64,000 nucleotides of DNA. It comes from an uncultured Treponema sp. GTDB lineage: Bacteria; Spirochaetota; Spirochaetia; Treponematales; Treponemataceae. The position numbers and the translations under genes were made by a program. Under the pieces are notes generated by a model. That model saw only the letters and a list, made by a program, of their open reading frames with translations, searched no databases and had not been told where the DNA came from. Where the stretch lies: assembly GCA_946615905.1 (NCBI GenBank), contig CAMOIE010000009.1, positions 1 through 64,000 of the forward strand. The letters run 5' to 3'. Shown here in pieces: positions 16,696 through 25,133 of this stretch. The stretch's first letter is position 1, and the number at the start of each line of letters is the position of its first letter.

Positions 16696-18234
16696 TTGCT
16701 CGTCGCCCTTTTATGGGAGACTGGGGCAAGAATTTTGGACGCTCCGCTGATTCTTCCGTCTCTTTTAGACGTTTTTTCTTCCATCGTAGATTTCTTTGCA
16801 GACTCTAATACTGCTTTTTTCTTTTGGCGGTCTTTTTTCGCGACTTTTGCCCGCGTCTTGTCTTCATTTTTTATCTCTCTGATTTTAGGCTCTGCAATCG
16901 GAATCCTTTCCGCCGTAAGCCCTTCATTTAAGTCCTTTATAGCATTTCCTCTTTCACTGATCCGCTCGACTCCCGTGGTCGCCCTGATTTTGATCGCCCT
17001 CTTTTGGTTCGGCTCTTCCTCGGTTCCTGTTTTTGCCGGAGTGCTGATGGCTCTGCCTGTCGTATCCTCCTCATTTGCCGGAGGATTAAGCAAAATCGAC
17101 CGCAGGCTTTTGAGAATGGCAAAAATCTACGGACTTTCAAAAAGTCAGATTTTCGGGAAAATCCTCATTCCGTCTGCGATTGACTCATGGGCTTTTGGCT
17201 CTTCCGCCGCGTTCGGGCTTTCATGGAAGGTTGTGGCCGCAGGTGAAGTCCTAAGTCTTCCGAAATTCGCCCTCGGCTCCCTGATGCAGACGAGTCAGGT
17301 TCATTTGGAGACTGCCGACGTGATGGCCCTTGCCCTGATTCTAGTTTTTGCAGCCTTTGCTGTTTCAAGCCTTGCCTCGCTCGCATTCAAATTGATTAGA
17401 AAATCCCTTAAAAATAAAAGGCGGAATCTTGCCGCCTCGATTTTATTGGATTCTTTTGACTCTTTTGATTCTGCCGGGAGCGCCGGACTTACAGACTCTG
17501 ACGCAGAAAATCAATTTGGCGGCGAGAGAATCAGTCTTTCAAAGGTGAATTTCTCTTATGCTGACGAGGATTCAGGGGAAAAAAACACGATCTTCACTGA
17601 TTTTTCGCTGGATGTGGAGGCCGGCTGCCGACTTGCGATTTTGGGACGGAGCGGGGAGGGAAAAACGACCTTGCTCAATCTGATTGCCGGCCAATACTCA
17701 AAATCCGGGATTTCCTACGCTTTCCAGACCGCTTCTCTGATTCCGAATCTGACTCTTTTGGAGAACGTCGCCCTGCCGCTTAAAAATATTTACCCGGAAA
17801 AAAAAGCATTTAAAATCGCCCTTGAGACATTGAAAAACTGCGGCCTTTACGAAAAGAGGTCTTCTTTCCCGGATGAGATTTCCGGTGGGGAAAAAGTCCG
17901 CGCCTCTGTCGCCCGTGCGATTGCCTTTCCCGGAAAAATCATGCTTTTTGACGAGAGCCTTCGTTCTTTGGACTTGCCGCTGAAATTGCAGCTTTTGGAT
18001 TTTCTTTCGGTGGAAATTGAAAAATCCGGGAGGACAGCTCTTTTTGTGACCCATGACATCCGCGAGGCTCTGGCTTTTTCTGACAGGGTTCTAGTCCTTT
18101 CCGGTCGTCCTGCAAAAATCACTGGGGATTTTGCCCTTGAGCAAGATTCCCGCCCCGCCTCGGAAAAATACAGCCGCCCGTCAGCCGAAGCCTCCAATAT
18201 AGAAGGAAAAATCTTTACTCTGCTCAAGGCTTAA
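16696..18234 (+). CDS. Fused ABC transporter permease/ATP-binding protein
   Basis: A single 512-residue chain carries a NitT/TauT-type permease (residues 1-235, about six helices, EAA region MAKIYGLSKSQIFGKILIPS) and an ATPase (about 265-512). The ATPase has Walker A GRSGEGKTTL, signature ISGGEKVRASVARA and H-loop VTHDIREAL. Walker B is IMLFDESLRSLD, with Ser in place of the usual Pro after the catalytic Glu. The start is uncertain. TTG 16696 cuts into the first helix, and the open frame reaches back to 16618 without ATG or GTG, overlapping the end of the binding-protein gene. These domains are usually two genes, so this is a genuine fusion or an uncorrected loss of a stop. Confidence 0.85.
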   Translation: MLVALLWETGARILDAPLILPSLLDVFSSIVDFFADSNTAFFFWRSFFATFARVLSSFFISLILGSAIGILSAVSPSFKSFIAFPLSLIRSTPVVALILIALFWFGSSSVPVFAGVLMALPVVSSSFAGGLSKIDRRLLRMAKIYGLSKSQIFGKILIPSAIDSWAFGSSAAFGLSWKVVAAGEVLSLPKFALGSLMQTSQVHLETADVMALALILVFAAFAVSSLASLAFKLIRKSLKNKRRNLAASILLDSFDSFDSAGSAGLTDSDAENQFGGERISLSKVNFSYADEDSGEKNTIFTDFSLDVEAGCRLAILGRSGEGKTTLLNLIAGQYSKSGISYAFQTASLIPNLTLLENVALPLKNIYPEKKAFKIALETLKNCGLYEKRSSFPDEISGGEKVRASVARAIAFPGKIMLFDESLRSLDLPLKLQLLDFLSVEIEKSGRTALFVTHDIREALAFSDRVLVLSGRPAKITGDFALEQDSRPASEKYSRPSAEASNIEGKIFTLLKA

Positions 18235-18312
18235 TATAAATGAATCTTGAAAATCTTGTTATCGTGGGTTAAGATTTAGGCATCACGGTGAAAGATTAAC
18301 GCGAAAATTTAT

Positions 18313-18400
18313 AAAAGTTCTCCCGCAGACTGAAGGAGGGATTGCAATCGGAGCTTACACATTTTCGGACGACCTGGAGATTACAGTTACGGCGGATTAA
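18313..18400 (+). pseudogene. Possible 3' remnant of an LRR-like gene
   Basis: A short frame ending TAA at 18398-18400 encodes LPQTEGGIAIGAYTFSDDLE and ITVTAD. This resembles one BspA-type leucine-rich repeat turn (IG.YTFSDDLEIT). No start or upstream continuation is visible. It precedes the variable lipoprotein gene and may mark a deletion scar. The identity is weak. Confidence 0.3.
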
Positions 18401-18461
18401 GGTTTTGGAAGAGGAATTTATGTTGATGAATTGTATATATAGCAATAGAACGGAGAATAAT

Positions 18462-18767
18462 ATGGATAAAAAGCTCTGTTCGGTAGCAAGTAAAGTACGG
18501 GGGGGGGTATATATACTTTTCCTGATTCTTTTTCTCTCCTCATGTCAGGGAATTTTCGAGCGCCTTGAGGAAGGCGGGAGCGAAGAGGCTTCAGAATCTT
18601 TTGCCGTTGACTCACGAGAACCTGGAATCTACCTTTCGCTCACCGACGCGAGCGGGAACAAACTTTTTTCAGAAAATTCCGCATCTTCGAGCCGAGCGGC
18701 ATGCCCCGTAATTTCAGTGACGGGAGACTCAGCTTGGAGCTTCTGGGGTTCTCTCTCAAGGAAATAG
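18462..18767 (+). CDS. N-terminal part of beta-helix lipoprotein, with G9 tract
   Basis: ATG 18462 has GGAG upstream and opens a lipoprotein signal (MDKKLCSVASKVRGGVYILF then LFLSSC, Cys about residue 28). Codons R-G-G of the signal peptide are CGG GGG GGG within nine Gs at 18499-18507. The frame continues for about 70 residues and stops at 18767. The large frame that starts at 18701 lies in another phase and continues the protein without its own signal. I read the two as one gene split by a frameshift near 18700-18745. The track ORF start at 18342 is less likely. Confidence 0.65.
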   Translation: MDKKLCSVASKVRGGVYILFLILFLSSCQGIFERLEEGGSEEASESFAVDSREPGIYLSLTDASGNKLFSENSASSSRAACPVISVTGDSAWSFWGSLSRK

Positions 18768-21700
18768 AGTATAAAAGCGCGACGGGAGAGTTCTTCTTCC
18801 CGCTCACGAAGGCGGAGGTCCTGCAATCAGGGAGCAAGGAGCTTCGCATCTACGGCTACCCGACTTCTCAGGACAGCCCGGCCGCAGAAAAGGCCGCGAT
18901 CAGGGCGACAAAGACAATCTCCTTCGACGGCGAAACACTTGCCTACACAACAAGCGCCTCTTTTTCGGCGAACCCAGAGGCAACGGGGAAAGGCTCCGTT
19001 GACCTAAAGATAAAAGTTCCCGCAAAATGCACATCGGTAACATATTCAATCACTGACAAAGACGGAGCTGATGTTTCATCAAAAATAACGACAGAACTTT
19101 CTAGCGGAACTCTTACAATCAGTTCTAGCGGCGACGGGCTTGATTCCGGAACATACAGCATTTGGATAAGTTTTTACGACAACGCCACGGACAAGAATCT
19201 TCTCGCGATTTACACGGAGCAAATCGACGTGTGGCCTGGCTGCGAGACGAATCGCTGGTACGGAGGCTCCGGAACAGGCGAGGAGTCACTTGACCTGCGG
19301 AGCCTCGGCTACACGACTTTTTTTGTGCTTGGTGAAAGCCCGGCCATGTACGGCTCCCAGATTACAGGGTACAAGGCGGCTAGCGACGACAATACGGGCG
19401 GCATTTCCAACCCGCTTGCGAAAGTTTCCACGGCGGTAAAACGCATTGTGGCTGCCAACGACGGAAGCACGGAATACACGATTTATGTTGACGGAACGGT
19501 GGAGGACAAAATCAAGGTGGATTCGAGCGTCAGCTTGAAGCTCAAGATACAATCGCTTTCGGGAAACGCGGCGATCAAGGCAAAATCGACGGACTCGACA
19601 GGCACGGTGCTTGAGTGGAAGTCAAGCGGAACGCTCACATTGAAGAACATAACAATTGACGGCAATAAAAAGCTGCGGTGTCTCTACGTTGAGAGCGGCA
19701 CCGTGTCCGGAGAAGGCGTTGCGATTACGAACGGCTTTGCAAGCGATTACGGCGGAGGGGTAAAAGTCATGGGTAGCCGCGGAAACATTACCCTGGACTC
19801 CTCCTCAAGCGTGACGAAGTGCGAGGTCTCCGCTACAGGAAACCCATACGGCGGCGGCATTTATGGTAACGCGGCAACTATCACCCTGAACGGAACAACG
19901 CTGAGCGGAAACAAAGGAAAAATTGGCGCCGGCATTTGCTTTGCTTACGGCGAGCTTAACGTGAATGACTGTTCAATCAGCGGAAACGAATCAACTAAAG
20001 GCGGCGGAATATTCGTTATGGGAGGAAGCGCCAAAATCTCAGGCGGAACTATTTCGTCAAACACTGCAAAAGAAGATGGCGGCGGTGTCTATGTTCAAGC
20101 TGATAGTCTTACAATAAAAGACGATGCCATAATCAGTGGAAACACTGCTACAAATAGAGGCGGCGGAATCTATGTCAAGGCGTCAGGAATTGTCAATGTT
20201 GAAGGCGGAAAGATTCTGGGCAACACTGCCACAAGCGGAGGCGGAGCCGTCTACATTGACTCGACCGGCGGAACTCTCAACATAAAAGGCTCTCCCGACT
20301 TCGGAAGCGGAGAGGGCGTGAACGAAATCTGCCTTGCGAGCGGAAGGTATGTCTCCGTCTCGGGCAAACTTACCTGCGAGGACGGAAGCATCCCCATCAC
20401 ATCATCAAACTACAAGTCTGGAACACAACTGATTCAAGCGGCGGACGGCTACAGCCTTACCGAGTCTGACTGCCAAAAATTCCGCATCGTAACGAACGCG
20501 GGAGAGAACACACCATACACAATCGTTCAGGACACAAGCGACTCAGACAAAGGAATTTCAACACTCAAACTATACGTCTCTTCTGCAACTGCGACACCCG
20601 CCGGAAGCGCGACTGGAACTGGAACAAAGGCAAATCCATTCCTCTACATTGACCATGCTATTAACGCGATTACAAGCACTTATTCCGCAGAAAGTGAAGT
20701 TACGATTATAGTCTCTGGCGAAGTTAGCTCAAAGGCAGCCGGCACGAACACGTCCACAGTATACCTTGGCGGAATTTCAAAGACGCTGAACTTCCAAGGG
20801 GCAACAGGCTCGGCCACGGACAAGATAAAGGCACTTACAAACTGCCGCGTCATGTGGGTGGACTCGGGAACCGTGAACCTTTCCAACATCACGCTGACAG
20901 GCGGGCGCGATGTTCAAAACGGAGCCGGAATCTACATGGCTGGCGGGACCGTGAACCTGAAGAGCGGCGCGGTGATTTCGGACAACGAAGCGTCAAACAA
21001 CGGCGGCGGAGTCTGCGTCAACGAGACTGGGGCAAAGCTTACGATGGAGGGCGGATCTTCGATAGAAAAGAACAGTGCCACCAATGGCGGCGGCGTGCTG
21101 TTGAACACGGGAAGCGGAAACAAGAGTCTGATTATGGAAGGCGGAACGATAAGCGGAAACACCTGCGGCGGCAACGGAAGCGGTGTCTGGGTGGGCAACA
21201 GCAATGCGACATTCTCCATGTCGAACTCCGCAAAGATAGTCTCGGGCAACGACGTGTACCTCAACTCAGGCGCAACTATAAAAATCGACGGTGCCCTGAG
21301 CAATTCTACCGTTGCGACAATCACGCCAAGCTCCTACACTCCAGCCACAACGGTCCTTTCCGGAAGCTACGTTTCGTCAAACTACTCAAAGTTCACGCTT
21401 GCCAATTCGGACTGGAATATAACGAGTGAGGGAAAACTGACAAAATCCCTCTCCTCCATCAGCGTAGATGAAATCCAGGCAAAGGATAGTTTCATGATAG
21501 CTGGCCCTATTGCAAACTATACGACGCTTCTGGGAAAGACGATTTTCTTCAAGACCTCCAATGACTCTTATGGCGCAATGCAGTTCACAGATGTATCAAA
21601 CAATTATAGCATATCATTTAAGTATAAGATAGGAAGCGGCGACGTGAAGACTAAAATCAACTTCAGAATAGGCTGGGGGTTCGACTTGGACGGTGCCACA

Positions 21701-21796
21701 ACGGACGACTACAACAAGGACTTCGGTCTGGACTTAGCTGGTTCTGCATATAACTTCGTGGCATACAACGGCGCGAAGTTCTGTATTGCGGAGTAA
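18701..21796 (+). CDS. Right-handed beta-helix surface protein (main body)
   Basis: This open frame of 1031 residues is the body of a large exported protein. An early Ig-like region (TYSITDKDGADVSSKITTEL) is followed by two beta-helix segments (about residues 230-520 and 620-850). These have repeated GGGIYV/GGGVYV and SGNTA motifs, like polymorphic-membrane-protein type passengers. A C-terminal globular domain ends YNGAKFCIAE. It lacks a signal peptide, which is found in the overlapping upstream frame. Role: probably an adhesin or substrate-binding surface protein. The ATG at 18701 lacks a Shine-Dalgarno, supporting a frameshifted single gene rather than an independent start. Confidence 0.75.
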   Translation: MPRNFSDGRLSLELLGFSLKEIEYKSATGEFFFPLTKAEVLQSGSKELRIYGYPTSQDSPAAEKAAIRATKTISFDGETLAYTTSASFSANPEATGKGSVDLKIKVPAKCTSVTYSITDKDGADVSSKITTELSSGTLTISSSGDGLDSGTYSIWISFYDNATDKNLLAIYTEQIDVWPGCETNRWYGGSGTGEESLDLRSLGYTTFFVLGESPAMYGSQITGYKAASDDNTGGISNPLAKVSTAVKRIVAANDGSTEYTIYVDGTVEDKIKVDSSVSLKLKIQSLSGNAAIKAKSTDSTGTVLEWKSSGTLTLKNITIDGNKKLRCLYVESGTVSGEGVAITNGFASDYGGGVKVMGSRGNITLDSSSSVTKCEVSATGNPYGGGIYGNAATITLNGTTLSGNKGKIGAGICFAYGELNVNDCSISGNESTKGGGIFVMGGSAKISGGTISSNTAKEDGGGVYVQADSLTIKDDAIISGNTATNRGGGIYVKASGIVNVEGGKILGNTATSGGGAVYIDSTGGTLNIKGSPDFGSGEGVNEICLASGRYVSVSGKLTCEDGSIPITSSNYKSGTQLIQAADGYSLTESDCQKFRIVTNAGENTPYTIVQDTSDSDKGISTLKLYVSSATATPAGSATGTGTKANPFLYIDHAINAITSTYSAESEVTIIVSGEVSSKAAGTNTSTVYLGGISKTLNFQGATGSATDKIKALTNCRVMWVDSGTVNLSNITLTGGRDVQNGAGIYMAGGTVNLKSGAVISDNEASNNGGGVCVNETGAKLTMEGGSSIEKNSATNGGGVLLNTGSGNKSLIMEGGTISGNTCGGNGSGVWVGNSNATFSMSNSAKIVSGNDVYLNSGATIKIDGALSNSTVATITPSSYTPATTVLSGSYVSSNYSKFTLANSDWNITSEGKLTKSLSSISVDEIQAKDSFMIAGPIANYTTLLGKTIFFKTSNDSYGAMQFTDVSNNYSISFKYKIGSGDVKTKINFRIGWGFDLDGATTDDYNKDFGLDLAGSAYNFVAYNGAKFCIAE

Positions 21797-21826
21797 AGAG
21801 GGGGGACACTTAGCACGTCATGTTGA

Positions 21827-21925
21827 GGCAAAGCCGAATCGGGCAAAGTCACCGCCCACGACGAGGAAGAAATGCAGAAATCGTTCAATCAAAATGTCGA
21901 AAACGTGTTAAAAAGCATAAACTGA
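21827..21925 (+). pseudogene. 3' end fragment of an unrelated gene
   Basis: Thirty-two codons ending TGA at 21923-21925 read GKAESGKVTAHDEEEMQKSF and NQNVENVLKSIN, a clear charged helical protein tail with no start. It abuts a bidirectional terminator shared with a convergent ppdK fragment. Together they look like a piece of another locus (two convergent gene ends). The parent protein is not identified. Confidence 0.5.
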
Positions 21926-21952
21926 TCTTTACGGCGCTCACAAACGGCGCGC

Positions 21953-21987
21953 AAAAAAATCGCCCGAAAACTCGGGCGATTTTTTTT
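21953..21987. terminator. Bidirectional intrinsic terminator
   Basis: AATCGCCCGA, an AAAC loop and TCGGGCGATT, with A-run before and T-run after. It serves the convergent fragments on both sides. Confidence 0.85.
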
Positions 21988-22007
21988 CTCAAAGGAATCT
22001 CACTCGA

Positions 22008-22262
22008 TTACTTTCCGCTCTTTATGACAGCCTGCGCTCCGGCCAGTCTGGCGAGAGGAACGCGGAACGGAGAGCAAGAGACGTAGTTCAAGCCGATTTT
22101 GTAGCAGAGCGCGATTGAGGCAGGGTCTCCTCCGTGCTCTCCGCAGATTCCCAAGTGAAGCTCCGGCTTCGCGCCTCTTCCCTTCTCTTCGGCGATCTCC
22201 ATGAGCGCGCCAGGACCGTCCGGGTCGAGAGTCGCGAACGGGTCGTCCTCAATCAGCTCTAT
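22008..22262 (-). pseudogene. ppdK: C-terminal fragment of pyruvate, phosphate dikinase
   Basis: The minus-strand frame encodes the last ~84 residues of PPDK: ELIEDDPFATLDPDGPGALM, then LHLGICGEHGGDPASI and GLNYVSCSPFRVPLARLAGA, with the catalytic Cys of YVSCSPFRVP. A stop codon (22263-22265) and a switch to unrelated sequence mark a sharp 5' break. The remaining ~800 residues are absent. Coding conservation is perfect up to the break, so the event is recent, or an assembly join. Beyond the break, plus-strand beta-helix coding sequence begins. Confidence 0.85.
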
Positions 22263-22845
22263 CTACCTGCCGTCAAGCAATAAAATCACCGTAGCGGGTG
22301 CGCTCACTTATTCAGGACAAATAGACCTCTCTTACGGCGGAAACATTTCAACCGACTCTTACTATACTTTCACATCAGGCTTTGCGAGCTACAACAGCGT
22401 TTCTGTCTCAAGCAAATTCAGCTACACAGGAAGAAGGATTTTGGACTGGCAAAACCACGAGGGAATCTTGGTGAACTCAAGCCAAGTTCCGACGCTGAAG
22501 GCAAGATACAAAACAGACCTAACAGGAAGCGAGTGGTCGTCATGGTCAACAGACACAATCGACTTGTACACCGTAGAAGTTCTAAACGCACAAATAGAAC
22601 TTTCCGCATGGGTGGGCGACTTGGATGTTACGAGCGTTGCAAAATGGAGCGAAATAGTAATCAGTAACGCCTCCAGTACGGTAAACAGTGGATTCAGCCT
22701 CAGCGGAAAGACCATAACGATTAATGGTAGTTCCCTCAACCCGACTAATAGTGGCGCCGCCAGAGAGTACACCGTGAGAGCATCTCTGGGCTTTGACTCG
22801 GCAAGCACGGAAAAGACAGTTCGGTTTAGTATAATCAAACCGTAA
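22258..22845 (+). pseudogene. C-terminal part of a second exported beta-rich protein
   Basis: The track ORF begins at 22201, but its first ~19 residues are antisense to the ppdK fragment. Genuine coding seems to start around 22258 with SISSIYLPSSNKITVAGALT, which resembles the terminal beta-helix turn of the neighbouring lipoprotein. Ig/TIG-like segments follow (ILVNSSQVPTLKARYKTDLT, VTSVAKWSEIVISN) and it ends VRFSIIKP. It has no signal or start, so it is the 3' remnant of a second surface protein truncated at the same junction as ppdK. Confidence 0.6.
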
Positions 22846-22902
22846 ATTCTGAAGTGCCTTGAGCCGTAGGGGGGGAGGAAAAGGCTTGCAAAAAGCTTGG
22901 CT

Positions 22903-24072
22903 TCACTCTGAAATTAAATTTCCCGCTTTCTTAAAGTTCAAGAATTCTATTCCGTTGCTTTTAAAAGAATCCTCGCCTGAATAAATGACAGTCGGGCTGA
23001 CTGCTTCCGGCGAGAATTCCATGAACTTATGAATATTATTTGCAAAATCCGCATGATAAGTTTGGGATGCCTTAATTTCTACCGGAATGATTTTCCGTCC
23101 TTCTGTTGGAATAATTAAATCAATCTCAAAGCCCTTGCTGTCTCTAAAATAGTAAAGTTCCTTTTGCCCGCCTGAATTCAGCTGTGCCTTTAGGATTTCA
23201 AGGATCACCATGTTCTCAAAAAGGTTTCCCATCAATGGGTCGCGGGCGGCCTGCTCTGCGTTTTTTATTCCGAGAAGATATGTTGCGAGTCCTGTTTCCG
23301 TAAAATAAATTTTCGGTGACTTTACAAGCCTCTTTGTGTAATTGTTGTAAAACGGCTCGACCTTAAAAACCAAAAAGGAAGCTTCCAATACCGAAAGCCA
23401 TTCCTTTATTGTCACGGCGGAAACCCCGGTGTCACTTGAAAGAGATTCTGCGTTTACAACCTGTCCGATTCTTCCAGCGAGCAGCTTCAAAAATTTTTCA
23501 AACAAGGAAAGATTTTTCACCTGCAAAATCTGCAGCAAATCGCGCTCGACATAAGTTGAAAAATAGTTGCGGTAAAGAAGATTTTCTGGCTGACCTTCGC
23601 CGTAAAGTCTGGGCATAAAGCCTTTGAACAAAAATTCATCGCGAGTCAAGTCAATTTTATTTTCATTAAGCTCCTGAATTGAAAAGGGAAGCAGATTTAT
23701 TAACGCCGTGCGTCCTGCAAGACTTTCTGAGACCGCCGCCTTCAAACCTGTCTGAAAAGAGCCTGTCAAAATATACTGACCGTTTTTCTTTTCTTTGTCC
23801 ACGAGGACTTGAGTTTTTTTCAGCAAGTCAGGAATACGCTGGACTTCATCAATTATAAGCGGGGCTTTATAGCGGTCAAAAAAACCGGACATGTCATTTT
23901 TTGCAAAATCAAAAATTTCAGGGTCCTCAAGATTCACATAGTTGTATTCTGGAAATGTCTGCTTTGCAAGGGTTGTTTTTCCTGCCTGACGAGGACCGGT
24001 GACTGTCACAACGGGAAAATATTTTGCTCCTTCCAGAAGAGCTTTTTTTGCCTGACGCTTTATTTCTTCCAT
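22903..24072 (-). CDS. AAA ATPase with DUF4143 domain
   Basis: This 389-residue protein of the AAA_14/DUF4143 family has Walker A GPRQAGKTTLAKQ (about residue 26) and Walker B APLIIDEVQRIP. The sensor-like YILTGSFQTGL and the ESLAGRTALINLLPFSIQEL segment follow, and the C-terminal DUF4143 nuclease-like region includes GFEIDLIIP and VEIKASQTY, a PD-(D/E)XK-like pattern. These proteins are common as accessory or mobile genes in anaerobes, and their function is unsettled. There is no Shine-Dalgarno. It lies between the rearranged lipoprotein region and an IS remnant. Confidence 0.9.
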   Translation of the reverse strand: MEEIKRQAKKALLEGAKYFPVVTVTGPRQAGKTTLAKQTFPEYNYVNLEDPEIFDFAKNDMSGFFDRYKAPLIIDEVQRIPDLLKKTQVLVDKEKKNGQYILTGSFQTGLKAAVSESLAGRTALINLLPFSIQELNENKIDLTRDEFLFKGFMPRLYGEGQPENLLYRNYFSTYVERDLLQILQVKNLSLFEKFLKLLAGRIGQVVNAESLSSDTGVSAVTIKEWLSVLEASFLVFKVEPFYNNYTKRLVKSPKIYFTETGLATYLLGIKNAEQAARDPLMGNLFENMVILEILKAQLNSGGQKELYYFRDSKGFEIDLIIPTEGRKIIPVEIKASQTYHADFANNIHKFMEFSPEAVSPTVIYSGEDSFKSNGIEFLNFKKAGNLISE

Positions 24073-24176
24073 GACTGCATTTTAGTATATATTGGAACAA
24101 AAGTAAAGTTGAACTTTAGATTTGTTCCAAAAATTGATGGCGCCGTTGTTGCTCCCTGTTAAATCCAAGAAACAAA

Positions 24177-24437
24177 TAGGACACTCCATCAGATAAATAC
24201 CGAGGTAGAATGAAATAAGGACAAGCCCTGCGTGGAGCGCATGATCGGGACGCTTCAGAGGGAGTGCCTGGACTATCTCACGGGTCCGATGACCGTCACG
24301 GAGCTTCAGGCAGAGATCGACAGATGGCTGAAAAAATACCATTCCTACCGTCCACACGAATCGCTCGGATTCTTGACACCGGACGCTTTCGCCGATAAGT
24401 TAAAATCATCTTCTACTTCGACTATCGGAGTGTCCTA
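24177..24437. mobile_element. Internally deleted insertion sequence (261 bp)
   Basis: The ends are perfect 11-bp inverted repeats: TAGGACACTCC at 24177-24187 and GGAGTGTCCTA at 24427-24437. Only the C-terminal part of an rve-type transposase remains inside, and its stop codon runs through the right repeat, as in IS3/IS481-like elements. No clear target duplication is visible. Confidence 0.8.
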
Positions 24438-24438
24438 A
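24212..24438 (+). pseudogene. Transposase C-terminal fragment (rve integrase core)
   Basis: The frame DKPCVERMIGTLQRECLDYL then ELQAEIDRWLKKYHSYRPHE and SLGFLTPDAF is the end of a DDE integrase-type transposase. The Glu of the DDE triad falls in the CVERMIGTLQ region. Everything upstream, including both Asp residues, is deleted. It is inactive. Confidence 0.85.
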
Positions 24439-24514
24439 ATGTATTTGGAACGGACATTAATATTGAAAATTCCTTCCTCCTCGTATAAAATTAACAGATA
24501 ATAGAGGTTTTACA

Positions 24515-25114
24515 ATGAAGGAATTTCTTCCATACACTAAAGTCAGAAATGACGCTTTAAAGCTTGCAAAAAAAATTCTCGATGACGGCTTTGTTCCCGA
24601 CATCATTTATACTTCCCTGCGCGGCGGGGCCTACATGGCTAACGTCATAAGCGAATATTTTAAGCTGGCGCTGAAGGACAAAAAGCCTGTTCTCTACGCC
24701 GCAGTTGTCGCCCGCTCATACTCAGATGTCCACCAGCGCGACTCAATCCGCATCGACGGCTGGACATATTCTCCAGAATACCTCCGCCCCGGCGACAAAA
24801 TCCTTTTGGTCGACGACATCTATGACTCAGGCCGCACATTGAATTATCTGGTGCAGGTGCTTTTGGAAAAAGGTGTTCCCCGGTCTGACATCAAGGTTGT
24901 GGTCCACGACTTCAAGAATTTCACATGCAAAGAGACTCTTCCGATTAAGCCCGACTACTACTGCCGCAAATTCGACATCGCAAAGCCTGAGGATGACCGC
25001 TGGATTCACTACATGAGCCATGAGCTTGTGGGTCTCACAAAGGAAGAGCTTGATGAATTCTACTATAAGGAAGACCCTGAGCTTAAAAACGTTCTCGGTC
25101 CTGTGATTTCCTAA
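24515..25114 (+). CDS. Phosphoribosyltransferase family protein
   Basis: This 199-residue type I PRTase of the hypoxanthine/xanthine-like branch has the PRPP-binding loop ILLVDDIYDSGRTLNYLV at about residues 95-112 and an IIYTSLRGGAYMANVIS substrate loop. It would salvage a purine base or act in a related nucleotide reaction; the substrate cannot be set from sequence. AGAGG precedes the ATG. A GTG-started exported protein follows 19 bases later, then rnhB, so the three may be one transcript. Confidence 0.88.
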   Translation: MKEFLPYTKVRNDALKLAKKILDDGFVPDIIYTSLRGGAYMANVISEYFKLALKDKKPVLYAAVVARSYSDVHQRDSIRIDGWTYSPEYLRPGDKILLVDDIYDSGRTLNYLVQVLLEKGVPRSDIKVVVHDFKNFTCKETLPIKPDYYCRKFDIAKPEDDRWIHYMSHELVGLTKEELDEFYYKEDPELKNVLGPVIS

Positions 25115-25133
25115 AAAATAAAAGAGGCTGCTT

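Noticed and set aside
20854-21429. Alternative-frame ORF inside the beta-helix gene
   Set aside because: It is a shadow of the GGC/GGN-rich repeats of the real frame.
21820-22086. ORF spanning the terminator region
   Set aside because: It crosses a strong terminator and an antisense ppdK fragment; the true reading is two fragments.
22869-22875. G7 run after the second surface-protein fragment
   Set aside because: It lies between two converging gene ends with no promoter or signal peptide nearby, so a switch role is unlikely.
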